Assembly (NCBI GenBank): GCA_012521105.1
Contig: JAAYNA010000107.1
Coordinates: 62,001 to 126,000, forward strand
Direction of reading: 5' to 3'
Source of the DNA: Clostridiaceae bacterium
GTDB lineage: Bacteria > Bacillota > Clostridia > DSM-8532
DNA length: 64,000 nt
Position 1 is the stretch's first letter. Each line of letters starts with the position of its first letter. Both the position numbers and the translations under genes were made by a program. Of this stretch, positions 27,751-36,766 are shown in pieces. A model generated the notes under the pieces. That model ran no database searches and was not told where the DNA came from. It was given only the letters and a program-made list of their open reading frames with translations.

Positions 27751-28659
27751 ATGAATGGTATACTACTGGTTATAAAACCTCCGGGTATGACTTCCTTTGA
27801 TGTGGTAGCCTATCTTAGAAAAATTTTCAAAGTAAGGAAGATCGGCCATGCCGGGACATTAGATCCTGCTGCCGGCGGTCTTCTTCCCATATGTTTGGGA
27901 AAAGCAACCAAAGCAATTGATTGGTTTTTGAATTTTGATAAGTCATACCGCGCTGAAATGATTTTAGGGGTGGTTACAGACACCCAGGATGCCGAAGGCA
28001 GTGTAATAGAAACAAATGAAGTTACAGTGGGTAAAGAAGCCATTATGAGTGCATTAAAGGCTTTTGTCGGCGAGTATGCACAGATTCCACCAATGTATTC
28101 AGCAATAAAAGTAAAGGGCAAGAAATTGTATGAACTTGCAAGGCAGGGTATTGAGGTTAACAGAAAGCCTCGACAGGTGGAGATCTCCAGAATTAATCCT
28201 ATTGAGATAATACAGGAAGAGCATACCACTATAGTAAGATTTGATGTGGATTGCTCGAAGGGTACTTATATACGTACGCTTTGTCACGATATCGGGCAAA
28301 GGCTTGGGTGCGGTGCGCATATGTCATTTTTAATACGTACAGGAGTGGGGCCTTTTTCATTGGCAGAAGGTGTAACTCTTGAGGAAATAAATAAGCACAG
28401 GGAAGAAGGAACTTTAAACTCTTTGCTAAAACCGGTTGACATCCTGTTTCAGGATTATAAATCTCTGGTTATTGGCGAAAAATTTTTGTCTGGATTTTTA
28501 AACGGTGCCTTTGTTACACTACAGGATTATGAATCATTCGAAAATAACGAAACAGTAAGGGTTTATTCAGACAGCCAATCTTTTCTTGGACTTGGGCGTA
28601 TCCAAACCAGGGCTGGAAGAAAAATATTAAAAGTTGAAAAGCTTTTTGTTTCCAATTAA
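27751..28659 (+). CDS. truB: tRNA pseudouridine(55) synthase TruB
   Basis: A 302-residue enzyme that makes the universal pseudouridine 55 in the tRNA T-loop. The catalytic aspartate is D38 in 'GHAGTLDPAAGG'; 'YRAEMILGVVTDTQDAEG' and 'PPMYSAIKVKGKKLYELAR' are the other conserved blocks. A C-terminal PUA-like tail is present from about residue 235. It is directly coupled to nrnA upstream and 57 bases from ribF downstream. Confidence 0.97.
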   Translation: MNGILLVIKPPGMTSFDVVAYLRKIFKVRKIGHAGTLDPAAGGLLPICLGKATKAIDWFLNFDKSYRAEMILGVVTDTQDAEGSVIETNEVTVGKEAIMSALKAFVGEYAQIPPMYSAIKVKGKKLYELARQGIEVNRKPRQVEISRINPIEIIQEEHTTIVRFDVDCSKGTYIRTLCHDIGQRLGCGAHMSFLIRTGVGPFSLAEGVTLEEINKHREEGTLNSLLKPVDILFQDYKSLVIGEKFLSGFLNGAFVTLQDYESFENNETVRVYSDSQSFLGLGRIQTRAGRKILKVEKLFVSN

Positions 28660-28716
28660 GTAATACAGCCTGACAATTTTATCTATATAGCACGTAGATA
28701 AAGGAAGGGACAATTT

Positions 28717-29655
28717 GTGGACATATTCGGGAATGAATTTCACATTGCAGATTCAAAACACTGTGGCGTGGGGCTTGGTAACTTCGATGGTTTGCATCGT
28801 GGACACATGGCACTTATCAATACATTAATACATGAGTGCCATGTAAATAATCTACATTCTGTTATTTATACTTTTAAAAAACACCCGGAGCATATTTTAA
28901 GAAAAGAATTATTTACCCCATTAATTATGACAATGGACCATAAAGCCATGCTCCTTGAAAAAACAGGGCTTGAAAGCTTATTTTTTCAGGAATTTAATGA
29001 AGAGTTCTCCAGGATTCCTGCCGAGTCCTTTGTTGAAGAGATTCTGATAAATAAATTGAGAACAAAACTTGTTGTAGTAGGTTTTAATTATCGCTTTGGG
29101 TACATGGGCAAAGGGGACGCTGAGTTTTTGAAAAAAATGGGGAAGAAATTCGGTTTCAAGGTAATTGTAATTCCCCCGGTTAAGGTCGGAAAAGAGGTTG
29201 TGAGCAGTACATTGATTCGGCAATATATAATGAAGGGACAGATGGAAAAGGCTTTTGAACTTTTAGGAAGGTATTTTTCTGTTCCGGGAAAAGTTGTTTC
29301 AGGCCAAAAAATAGGCAGTAAAATGGGTTTTCCAACTGCTAATATAATTCCTGAGAAATTTCTTGTAATACCTGCTGCAGGTGTATATATAACCCGTACA
29401 CGGTATCAGGGAAAATGGTATGACAGTGTTACCAATGTAGGTAAAAGTCCTACTATAAAAAGTGGCAATGAAATAACTGTTGAAACTCATATGATTGAAT
29501 TTGCAGGAGAACTGTATGGAGAAGATATTGAAGTGTTTTTCCTGAAGAAACTAAGAAATGAAAAGCAGTTTAGGACCCGCGATGAATTAATTAATCAGAT
29601 CAAACTTGACATAGAGAAGGCCAAAATGTATAAAAAACACCTTTGTCTGGGATAA
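28717..29655 (+). CDS. ribF: Bifunctional riboflavin kinase / FAD synthetase
   Basis: A 312-residue cytoplasmic enzyme converting riboflavin to FMN and FAD. The N-terminal FAD-synthetase domain has 'GLGNFDGLHRGH' (about residues 20-31), a variant of the GxFDGxHxGH nucleotidyltransferase motif, and 'STLIRQYI' near 165. The C-terminal riboflavin kinase domain has 'KMGFPTAN' near residue 203 and 'TNVGKSPTIK' near 243. GTG start after GGAAGGG. It ends the translation operon: a terminator-like hairpin spans its stop codon. Confidence 0.96.
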   Translation: MDIFGNEFHIADSKHCGVGLGNFDGLHRGHMALINTLIHECHVNNLHSVIYTFKKHPEHILRKELFTPLIMTMDHKAMLLEKTGLESLFFQEFNEEFSRIPAESFVEEILINKLRTKLVVVGFNYRFGYMGKGDAEFLKKMGKKFGFKVIVIPPVKVGKEVVSSTLIRQYIMKGQMEKAFELLGRYFSVPGKVVSGQKIGSKMGFPTANIIPEKFLVIPAAGVYITRTRYQGKWYDSVTNVGKSPTIKSGNEITVETHMIEFAGELYGEDIEVFFLKKLRNEKQFRTRDELINQIKLDIEKAKMYKKHLCLG

Positions 29656-29696
29656 TTCAAAGAGAATCTTATAATAATTTCGATAAGGGTGTTTTT
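29633..29696 (+). terminator. Terminator-like hairpin overlapping the ribF end and the PBP ribosome binding site
   Basis: AAAAACACCTTT (29633-29644) pairs with AAGGGTGTTTTT (29685-29696), a 12-base-pair stem with one G-T pair and a long loop that itself holds CTTTG/CAAAG. The T-run ends three bases before the PBP ATG at 29700, and AAGGGTG is that gene's only ribosome binding site. Confidence 0.55.
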
Positions 29697-29699
29697 CTT

Positions 29700-31361
29700 A
29701 TGCGTAAGGGAAGGGTTAAGCTGATACTGTTTTTCATTACAGTTTCTATATTATTCCTTTGTGCCAGATTATACCAACTGCAGATTGTGCAATACGATAG
29801 TTTCGCCTCAGCCGCTTTCCGCCAACGAAGTCGAATGACACCACTGTACCACGAAAGAGGACAGATTTATGACAGAAACATGATTCTGTTCACTGACAGA
29901 AATACTGAATATGTAGCAGTAATTCAGCCTGCAATATTTCCAAGAGACAAAAAAATTTGGGAAACGGTTGCTGAAGCATTAGGTATCGACAGTGAAAATT
30001 TTGCTAATTTTTCTGTTTATAATGCATCACCGGTAATATATCCAATAGACGAGAATACAGCCATTTCTTTTATTGAAAATCCTGTCAGGGGAGTATCAAT
30101 TATTGAACGAAAAGTAAGAACAGATAAATCAATGCCGGCAGCACATTTGGTTGGGTACACCGATGAAACAGGAAATCAGGGGTTGTCAGGAATTGAAAAA
30201 GCCTATCAGCATATTCTGCGTTCTGATAATACCGTATATGTATTAGCTACAACCGATGCCGGGTATCAGTACCTTGAAGAGTATGGTTATCAGATTAGAG
30301 AAGTCAAAGCAGACCGGCCGTTAAGCATAAAGCTTACTCTTGACTACCATATGCAAAAGCTGGCAGAGGAAGTAATGGACAAAATGATGGTTTCGGGTGC
30401 TGTAGTAATTATAGATATATTAAGTGGTGATATATTGGTTCTTGCCAGCCGTCCGGGGTTTGATCCTGCGAATATATCCGAATACCTGAATGATGGGAGG
30501 CAGCCTCTTTTTAACAGGGCTATAGCAGGATATACACCTGGTTCTATTTTTAAGATAATTACTGCTGCCGCAGCTCTTGAATCAAATTTTGATCCCGAAG
30601 TAACTTTTGATTGCCCAGGGTATGCGATGGTAGGTGAACATGTTTTTAAATGCTGGAATTATGATGCAGGAGGGCATGGCGTTATGAATTTAATCAGCAG
30701 TTTTGCCCAATCCTGCAACAGCTATTTTATTCATCTTGGAATACATCTTGGTGCTGAAAAAATGCTTGAGACAGCAAGGGATTTCGGTCTTGGTAGCATC
30801 ACCGGTATCAGCGACCAGTTAATTCCTGAATACGAGGGAATGCTCCCAAATACCGTTGAATTAATCGGTGACGGGAATATAGCAAATCTTGCAATGGGAC
30901 AGGGCAGAATTCTGGTAACTCCGCTACAGGCTGCCGGAATGGCTTCAATAATAGCAAATGGAGGTATCCGACATACATTTAACATAGTGGACTGCATCGT
31001 TAACAGTGAAGGTGAAATAATCAGAGATTTGAAAAAGAGAGAATGGAAGAGAGTAATATCAAGAGAAACTGCGGCAGCTCTTATGAAGATGATGGAAGCA
31101 ACAGTTGAATATGGAACGGGGCAACGGGCAGATATTGGAGGGTACGGTGGATCGGCAGGAAAAACGGGCAGCGCAGAGACAGGTATGTTTGATGAGGACC
31201 GCCCGATTCTTCATGCGTGGTTCACCGGCTATTTTCCGTATACTGAACCAAGATATGCAATGTGTGTTTTTGTGGAGGACGGAACAGGGGGCGGTTCTTC
31301 GGCAGCACCGGTTTTTGCTGAAATAGCAGCCAGAATTATGGAATGGGAAGAGATGCGATGA
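29700..31361 (+). CDS. Class B penicillin-binding protein (transpeptidase)
   Basis: The 553-residue protein has an N-terminal membrane anchor (about residues 7-25), a pedestal/dimerisation domain (about 45-215) and a C-terminal transpeptidase domain. The active-site motifs are present: S282-I-F-K (SxxK), S338-C-N (SxN) and K488-T-G (KTG). It cross-links peptidoglycan outside the membrane. It has no PASTA domains, so it is shorter than typical PBP2x or SpoVD. The frame is open 19 codons upstream, but the ATG at 29700 with AAGGGTG is the plausible start. Whether it serves division, elongation or sporulation cannot be decided; no ftsW/rodA partner is adjacent. Confidence 0.93.
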   Translation: MRKGRVKLILFFITVSILFLCARLYQLQIVQYDSFASAAFRQRSRMTPLYHERGQIYDRNMILFTDRNTEYVAVIQPAIFPRDKKIWETVAEALGIDSENFANFSVYNASPVIYPIDENTAISFIENPVRGVSIIERKVRTDKSMPAAHLVGYTDETGNQGLSGIEKAYQHILRSDNTVYVLATTDAGYQYLEEYGYQIREVKADRPLSIKLTLDYHMQKLAEEVMDKMMVSGAVVIIDILSGDILVLASRPGFDPANISEYLNDGRQPLFNRAIAGYTPGSIFKIITAAAALESNFDPEVTFDCPGYAMVGEHVFKCWNYDAGGHGVMNLISSFAQSCNSYFIHLGIHLGAEKMLETARDFGLGSITGISDQLIPEYEGMLPNTVELIGDGNIANLAMGQGRILVTPLQAAGMASIIANGGIRHTFNIVDCIVNSEGEIIRDLKKREWKRVISRETAAALMKMMEATVEYGTGQRADIGGYGGSAGKTGSAETGMFDEDRPILHAWFTGYFPYTEPRYAMCVFVEDGTGGGSSAAPVFAEIAARIMEWEEMR

Positions 31362-31463
31362 TATGATATATTAAAGTTAATAAAGTGTTAATCGATTTTT
31401 TCAGACAATTTAAAAACCTTATCGTATTTGCTGATAGAAGGAGTTTATTGATGAGGTGATAAT

Positions 31464-31877
31464 ATGCGTAAAAGGTTATACCGCAGCACCCGGGATAGGG
31501 TTTTTGGTGGTGTGTGTTCGGGTCTTTCTGAATACGCACAGGTTGACAAGGGGCTATTAAGGTTCCTTGCAGCAGTAGCAATCCTTGTTACCGGTGTTTT
31601 CCCCGGGTTAATTGCATACATTTTATGTGTTCTTATAATTCCAACCGAAGACGCAGTTTTTAAAGATAATATGTATAATAATAACGAACAGGCAACCCCA
31701 GCACCCACAAACCCTGAAAACGCCCGTTTGGTTATTGGAGTTGTGCTTATTTTAACCGGATTGTTTGCCCTTGCGAAACTTGTGTTTAAGTGGGTAGATT
31801 ACCGTTATATCATTCCTCCGGCATTGGTTGTTATCGGAGCGATATTGGTATACAAAAGCAGGGGGCACTCTGAATGA
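31464..31877 (+). CDS. PspC-domain membrane protein
   Basis: A 137-residue protein. Residues 1-60 form a PspC domain ('LYRSTRDRVFGGVCSGLSEY' and the hydrophobic 'LLRFLAAVAILVTGVFPGLIAYIL' segment). Two further transmembrane segments (about 85-105 and 112-130) follow a polar linker. PspC proteins sense or respond to envelope stress. ATG after GAGGTG. It overlaps the next gene by four bases (ATGA), so the two are translationally coupled. Confidence 0.88.
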   Translation: MRKRLYRSTRDRVFGGVCSGLSEYAQVDKGLLRFLAAVAILVTGVFPGLIAYILCVLIIPTEDAVFKDNMYNNNEQATPAPTNPENARLVIGVVLILTGLFALAKLVFKWVDYRYIIPPALVVIGAILVYKSRGHSE

Positions 31878-32779
31878 GAAAAAAAAGTGTAATTGGTTTG
31901 ATTTTGATACTGACAGGTATTGCCTGGATTATAAATTTAACCGGGTTTATACATGTGGATTGGTCTAAAGCAATAAAGACGCTTTGGCCTCTTATTTTAA
32001 TTGCAATAGGCGTTTCTATGGTGGCAGGCCGGTATAAGTTAGTTACAACAGTGGTTTGGATTTTAACCTTTGCTATATTTATTGGTTTCGGTATATATCA
32101 AAAGGATGAGAATAATCATGAGTTCAAAAAAGAAAGAGCAGACCATAGAGAATATGTTGACATTAAGAAAACGCCTGCAGAAGATGAAATAGCTTTTGAC
32201 AGTATAACAGAAGAAGGTAAACTGATTATTGATCTTGATACTGTTAAGATCAATGTTGAAGGTGCAGATAACAGTTTGCTTGCAAAATTAAACACAAATA
32301 TTCCCAACCTTGAACAACAGCTTGCCACAGGAAAGCAGGCTGTATTAAAATACATAACTCAGGATTATGAAAAAGGTAATATAGTAAGTAGTTTTGATCT
32401 TCAAATCAATCAAACCATTCCTTGGGAAATAGATACAACCCTGTCTGTAGTTGACGGAAGGCTTAATCTGAGTAAAATCCCGGCAAACAAGCTGAACCTT
32501 AAACTTGGAGTAGGTGATCTTGAGCTGATTGTTGGTAAACAACAGGAACATACGGTAATAAATATTCAGGCAGGAGCTACCGATCTTGACATATACATTC
32601 CGGAAGATGTCGGATTAATGGTTAAATCGGGGAAACTGCTCACAAAGCTTTCATTTCATAATATAAATATGACCAATCAGGATAATGTATATGTGTCTGA
32701 AAATTATGATAAGGCAAATCAGAAAGTTGAGATGCATATCCAATCTGCTGTAAGCACAATAGAAATCTTTGCAGAATAA
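31874..32779 (+). CDS. LiaF-like membrane protein with extracellular beta domain
   Basis: A 301-residue protein. The first 75 residues hold three short hydrophobic segments like the LiaF/DUF5668 transmembrane domain ('GLILILTGIAWIINLTG', 'LWPLILIAIGVSMVAGR'). The C-terminal half (about 110-301) is rich in beta-strand and resembles the toastrack or LiaF C-terminal fold, including 'LKLGVGDLELIVG' and 'IQAGATDLDIYIPEDVGLMVK'. With the coupled PspC protein it probably forms an envelope-stress module. No liaRS two-component genes are adjacent. Confidence 0.78.
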   Translation: MRKKSVIGLILILTGIAWIINLTGFIHVDWSKAIKTLWPLILIAIGVSMVAGRYKLVTTVVWILTFAIFIGFGIYQKDENNHEFKKERADHREYVDIKKTPAEDEIAFDSITEEGKLIIDLDTVKINVEGADNSLLAKLNTNIPNLEQQLATGKQAVLKYITQDYEKGNIVSSFDLQINQTIPWEIDTTLSVVDGRLNLSKIPANKLNLKLGVGDLELIVGKQQEHTVINIQAGATDLDIYIPEDVGLMVKSGKLLTKLSFHNINMTNQDNVYVSENYDKANQKVEMHIQSAVSTIEIFAE

Positions 32780-32883
32780 TATATTTTCCTTCTTATTTCC
32801 TGAATACAAAAAAATAAAATGTCTTTTTAGCTTGAATTTAAGCGCATTTGAAAAAATTGGGTTAGTATCAATTGGAAAAAACC

Positions 32884-32912
32884 TTGCAACATGATAAAAT
32901 TGGAAATATAAT
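32884..32912 (+). promoter_or_regulatory. Vegetative promoter candidate for spo0A
   Basis: TTGCAA (32884-32889), 17-base spacer, TATAAT (32907-32912), about 36 bases before the GTG start. I saw no clear sigma-H promoter or 0A box beside it. Confidence 0.7.
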
Positions 32913-32947
32913 GGTTTATAGATGGTAAAAAGAAGGAGGTTTTTCCA

Positions 32948-33748
32948 GTGGCATATCCCATTAGTGTATTAGTTGCTGATGACAATGCAGAATTTGGTGA
33001 AATTGTATGCGATTACTTATCGAACTATGATGATTTAGAGGTAGTTGGGAGGGCAGAAGATGGTTTGGAAGCTATAAATCTCATTGATGAAATAAATCCC
33101 AATATAGTTATTTTAGACATTATTATGCCTCATATGGATGGATTAGCAGTATTGGAACACTACCATAAAACTCCCAACCCTTCAAAACCCAAATTCATAA
33201 TTTTATCAGCAGTAGGTCAGGATAAAATAACACAGCAGGCAGTTAGCCTCGGAGCAGAATATTATATTGTTAAACCCTTCGATCTTGAAATTCTTGTAGA
33301 AAGAATCAGGCAATTAGGAAGGGGAAATGGCATTGTAAGTCGTCCTGAAACAGCAGTGAAAACACCAAGACAGCAACTACAGTCGGCAAAACCTTCCAGT
33401 ATAGAAAGTCGTATTACACAAATTATGCGAGATGTAGGGGTACCAGCCCATATTAAAGGATATCAGTATATGAGAGATGCAGTACTTTTAGTTATTGACG
33501 ATATAGAATTAATCAGTTCTGTTACTAAAAGGCTATATCCGGAGCTTGCAAAAAGGTACAAAACCACTCCCAGCCGTGTAGAACGCGCAATCAGGCACGC
33601 AATTGAAGTAGCATGGACAAGGGGGCAGGTAGAAACCATACATGAACTTTTTGGCTACACAATTAACACTAAAAAAGGCAAGCCTACAAATTCCGAGTTT
33701 ATTGCAATGATTGCAGATAAACTGCGCCTGGAGTATAAAGTCAGTTAA
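32948..33748 (+). CDS. spo0A: Sporulation master regulator Spo0A
   Basis: The 266-residue response regulator has a receiver domain (about 1-125) with phospho-acceptor D57 in '[12 protein letters not shown]' and the switch lysine in 'IVKPF'. A linker and the Spo0A C-terminal DNA-binding domain (about 150-266) follow, with the diagnostic '[15 protein letters not shown]' and recognition helix '[18 protein letters not shown]'. It commits the cell to endospore formation. GTG start after AAGGAGG. In most clostridia spo0A follows spoIVB; here it stands alone between envelope genes and mnmM. Confidence 0.98.
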   Translation: MAYPISVLVADDNAEFGEIVCDYLSNYDDLEVVGRAEDGLEAINLIDEINPNIVILDIIMPHMDGLAVLEHYHKTPNPSKPKFIILSAVGQDKITQQAVSLGAEYYIVKPFDLEILVERIRQLGRGNGIVSRPETAVKTPRQQLQSAKPSSIESRITQIMRDVGVPAHIKGYQYMRDAVLLVIDDIELISSVTKRLYPELAKRYKTTPSRVERAIRHAIEVAWTRGQVETIHELFGYTINTKKGKPTNSEFIAMIADKLRLEYKVS

Positions 33749-33782
33749 GTTGAAAATAATACAAAATATATGTAATATTTAA

Positions 33783-33812
33783 GGTATCAGTATTTTTCTG
33801 ATGCCTTTTTTT
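33783..33812 (+). terminator. Terminator of spo0A
   Basis: GGTATCAG (33783-33790) pairs with CTGATGCC (33798-33805), followed by seven T. Confidence 0.85.
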
Positions 33813-33830
33813 ATGTCGGAGGTAAGTTAT

Positions 33831-34394
33831 ATGATATTGCAACAGGCTTTGCACCAATCCCATGAATATGCGAAAAAAGTTGTAAGAAAGGGAGATACCG
33901 TTATTGACGCTACTTGCGGAAATGGTCATGACACGTTATTTCTTGCCGGTCTGGTAGGAGATTCGGGAAAAGTGTATGCATTTGATATTCAGAAAGAAGC
34001 CCTTTGTAATACCCGAAAAAGGCTTCTCGATGGTGGAATGATTAACAGATGTACTTTGATACACGACGGGCACGAAAACATGCACAGATATATCAAGGAA
34101 CCTGTAAAGCTTGTTATGTTTAACCTGGGATACAGGCCAGGAGGAGATCATGCCATATGTACAAAGGGAGAAACAACCTTTAAAGCAATCCGGACTGCAT
34201 TGGATTTATTAGTAGTTAATGGTCTCATTGTTTTAGTTATATATCATGGGGGGGATTCGGGCTTTGAAGAACGGGATTACTTATTGAAGGAGCTTCCAAA
34301 TCTGGATTCAACAAGGGCTGTAGTTATGATGACTAATTTTATTAATCTTCCCAATAATCCTCCCATCCTTGTTTGTATTGAAAAAATAAGATAA
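33831..34394 (+). CDS. mnmM: tRNA methyltransferase of the YtqB/MnmM family
   Basis: A 187-residue SAM-dependent methyltransferase. The SAM-binding motif I is 'VIDATCGNGHDTLFLA' (about residues 24-39), then 'VYAFDIQ' and the family-specific 'FNLGYRPGGDHAICTKGETTFKAI' region as two short blocks, and 'NNPPILVCIEK' at the C-terminus. YtqB of B. subtilis has been identified as MnmM, which methylates the nm5 group at wobble U34 of tRNA. ATG at 33831 follows GGAGG; the frame is open a further ten codons upstream. Confidence 0.88.
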   Translation: MILQQALHQSHEYAKKVVRKGDTVIDATCGNGHDTLFLAGLVGDSGKVYAFDIQKEALCNTRKRLLDGGMINRCTLIHDGHENMHRYIKEPVKLVMFNLGYRPGGDHAICTKGETTFKAIRTALDLLVVNGLIVLVIYHGGDSGFEERDYLLKELPNLDSTRAVVMMTNFINLPNNPPILVCIEKIR

Positions 34395-34455
34395 ATACAG
34401 GTTATTAATTGTTATACCGGGGTAAATAATTAGTAGCGTGACAAAGGAAATACAA

Positions 34456-34473
34456 TTGTTAAAATTTTAGCAA
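34456..34473 (+). promoter_or_regulatory. Candidate Rex redox-repressor operator
   Basis: TTGTTAA-AATT-TTAGCAA matches the clostridial Rex consensus TTGTTAA-N4-TTAACAA with one mismatch. A second palindrome, TAGCAAA-AAC-TTTGCTA (34468-34484), overlaps its right half. Both lie just upstream of the -35 at 34490. Rex binding is inference from the motif. Confidence 0.5.
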
Positions 34474-34489
34474 AAACTTTGCTATATTC

Positions 34490-34518
34490 TTGCAAAGCTT
34501 TTTCAATTACGCTATAAT
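34490..34518 (+). promoter_or_regulatory. Sigma-A promoter for the carboxyltransferase operon
   Basis: TTGCAA (34490-34495), 17-base spacer, TATAAT (34513-34518). The leader to the ATG at 34632 is about 107 bases. Confidence 0.8.
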
Positions 34519-34631
34519 TCTTAATAATTGCATTTAATTTAGAGTAAAATAGTGGTGCTATGTGTTTTTTATTTAATCATAAAGGACACTTTATATAAAA
34601 TGCAATTTTATAATTACGAGGTGGGGTAATA

Positions 34632-36182
34632 ATGGCTACTATGGATAAGATTAGCGATCTATACGCCAGGAAACAGGAGGCTTCCCTGGGCGGTGGCGAA
34701 GATCGTATTAACAAGCAGCATGACGCAGGCAAGAAAACCGCCCGAGAAAGAATTCAAATGCTAATGGACCCCAACAGTTTTGTTGAGGTTGACGCATTTG
34801 TAGAAACCCGTAGTACAGAATTTGACATGCCAAAGAAAAAGGTATTAGGTGATGGTGTTGTTACAGGCTACGGTACAGTAAACGGGCGTCTGGTTTTTGT
34901 TGCATCTCAGGATTTTACGGTAATAGGTGGTTCACTTGGTGAAATGCATGCAAAAAAGATAACCAAAGTCATGGATATGGCTATGAAAATGGGTGCGCCG
35001 TTTATCAGTATAAATGATTCAGGTGGTGCAAGAATCGAAGAAGGAATAGACGCATTGAGCGGGTTCGGGGAGATTTTCTACAGAAATACCATTGCTTCGG
35101 GGGTAATACCTCAGATTTCGGTTATTATGGGTCCGTGTGCAGGTGGAGCTGTGTATTCTCCAGCTATCACCGACTTCATATTTATGGTTGAAAAAACCAG
35201 CCAAATGTTCATAACAGGCCCGCAGGTTATTAAAGCCGTAACCGGTGAGGACGTAACCTTTGAAGAGCTTGGTGGGGCAGAAACCCATAATTCATTAAGT
35301 GGCGTTGCGCATTTCAAAAGTGCTACCGAGGAAGAATGTATCAGAGATATTAAGCGTCTTTTAAGTTTTATTCCCGACAATAATCTTTCAGACAGCGAGC
35401 TGGTAAATTCCAATGATGATTTAAACCGTGTTATTGCAGAACTGAACACTATTGTTCCTGATGATGCTAATAAACCATATGACATGAAACAGATTATAAC
35501 TTCTGTGGTTGATAATCAAGACTTTCTTGAGGTCCAGGAAAGTTTTGCAAAGAATATCATAGTGGGTTTTGGCCGCATTAATGGCAGGACCATTGGCATT
35601 ATTGCTAATCAGCCACAGGTTAATGCGGGTGTTCTGGACGTAAATTCATCTGATAAGGCGTCTCGATTTGTAAGATTCTGCGATGCATTTAACATTCCTG
35701 TTGTTACTTTCACAGATGTTCCCGGATATCTGCCCGGTGTTGGTCAGGAACACAGCGGTATTATCCGTCATGGTGCAAAATTATTGTACGCTTTTTCTGA
35801 AGCTACAGTTCCAAAAATAAATGTTATTGTGCGTAAAGCTTACGGTGGGGCGTATATAGCGATGAACAGCAAGCATCTCGGTGCGGATATGGTATTTGCG
35901 TGGCCAACAGCAGAAATAGCAGTTATGGGTCCTGAAGGTGCTGCAAATATTATTTTCAGGAAGGATATTGCCAAGTCTGACGATCCGGTTAAATTCCGTG
36001 CTGAAAAGATTCAGGAATACAGAGATAAATTCTCGAATCCGTATATAGCTGCGGCAAGAGGTTATGTTGATGATGTGATTGAACCTGCAAAAACAAGGAT
36101 ACACCTTGCTGCTGCGCTTGAAATGCTCACCAGCAAGAGAGAAACAAGACCGGCTAAAAAACATGGAAATATTCCGCTATAA
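34632..36182 (+). CDS. Acyl-CoA carboxyltransferase subunit (MmdA / transcarboxylase 12S-like)
   Basis: The 516-residue protein is a two-half crotonase-fold carboxyltransferase like PccB, MmdA and the 12S subunit of Propionibacterium transcarboxylase. It has the oxyanion-hole glycines 'ISINDSGGARIEEG' near residue 125-137 and 'GPCAGGAVYSPA' near 165, plus 'FTDVPGYLPGVGQEHSGIIRHGAKLLYA' region near 360-385. It would move a carboxyl group between biotin and methylmalonyl-CoA or a similar acyl-CoA. Start ATG after GAGGTGGGG. The biotin carrier and OadA-like subunit follow in one operon, and no biotin carboxylase or membrane beta subunit is present. Acyl specificity is not decided by sequence. 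Confidence 0.93.
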   Translation: MATMDKISDLYARKQEASLGGGEDRINKQHDAGKKTARERIQMLMDPNSFVEVDAFVETRSTEFDMPKKKVLGDGVVTGYGTVNGRLVFVASQDFTVIGGSLGEMHAKKITKVMDMAMKMGAPFISINDSGGARIEEGIDALSGFGEIFYRNTIASGVIPQISVIMGPCAGGAVYSPAITDFIFMVEKTSQMFITGPQVIKAVTGEDVTFEELGGAETHNSLSGVAHFKSATEEECIRDIKRLLSFIPDNNLSDSELVNSNDDLNRVIAELNTIVPDDANKPYDMKQIITSVVDNQDFLEVQESFAKNIIVGFGRINGRTIGIIANQPQVNAGVLDVNSSDKASRFVRFCDAFNIPVVTFTDVPGYLPGVGQEHSGIIRHGAKLLYAFSEATVPKINVIVRKAYGGAYIAMNSKHLGADMVFAWPTAEIAVMGPEGAANIIFRKDIAKSDDPVKFRAEKIQEYRDKFSNPYIAAARGYVDDVIEPAKTRIHLAAALEMLTSKRETRPAKKHGNIPL

Positions 36183-36274
36183 TAATATCAATATAGCATA
36201 ACGGGAACGAGTAATGGTTCCAATATATTTCATTAATGATTGATTAAATTTGATAGTTATGGAGGTATAAGAAT

Positions 36275-36703
36275 ATGAGAAAGTTTGTTATAAATGTTAA
36301 CGGAAACCAATATGAAGTAGAAGTTGAAGAAGTGGGTGCAGTTCAACCTTCAGCACCTGTTGCTCCTGTTGCAGCACCTGCTGCACAAGCGGCTCCTGCT
36401 CCTGCTCCCGCTGCAGCACCCGCTCCGGCACCGAAAGTGGAAGCACCAAAGCCGGCTGCTGCACCATCAGCATCAGCTCCTGCAGGCGCTGTTAAAGTTA
36501 ATGCTCCTATACCGGGAACCATTCTGGATATTAAAGTTAATCCGGGCGATCAGGTTAAACGCGGAGACATTTTACTTATTCTCGAAGCTATGAAGATGGA
36601 GAATGAGATACTGGCGCCCCAGGATGGAACTATAGCTTCGGTAAATGTTTCAAAGGGAGCTTCGGTTAACAGTGGTGACTTGCTTGTATCAATAAACGGA
36701 TAA
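36275..36703 (+). CDS. Biotin carboxyl carrier protein (transcarboxylase 1.3S-like)
   Basis: A 142-residue carrier. Residues 1-22 form a short strand segment. A flexible Ala/Pro-rich linker (about 25-72) follows, and then a C-terminal biotinyl domain with biotinylated lysine K107 in the canonical EAMKMEN motif. The swinging arm would shuttle CO2 between the carboxyltransferase upstream and the OadA-like protein downstream. Start after GGAGG. The linker's GCT/CCT/GCA repeats are a low-complexity tract and could show length variation. Confidence 0.95.
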   Translation: MRKFVINVNGNQYEVEVEEVGAVQPSAPVAPVAAPAAQAAPAPAPAAAPAPAPKVEAPKPAAAPSASAPAGAVKVNAPIPGTILDIKVNPGDQVKRGDILLILEAMKMENEILAPQDGTIASVNVSKGASVNSGDLLVSING

Positions 36704-36766
36704 AATGTTTTACGAGCACATTACCACTTTAGACTCAAAATAAATCAGTAAAGGAGGCTAAATGCC

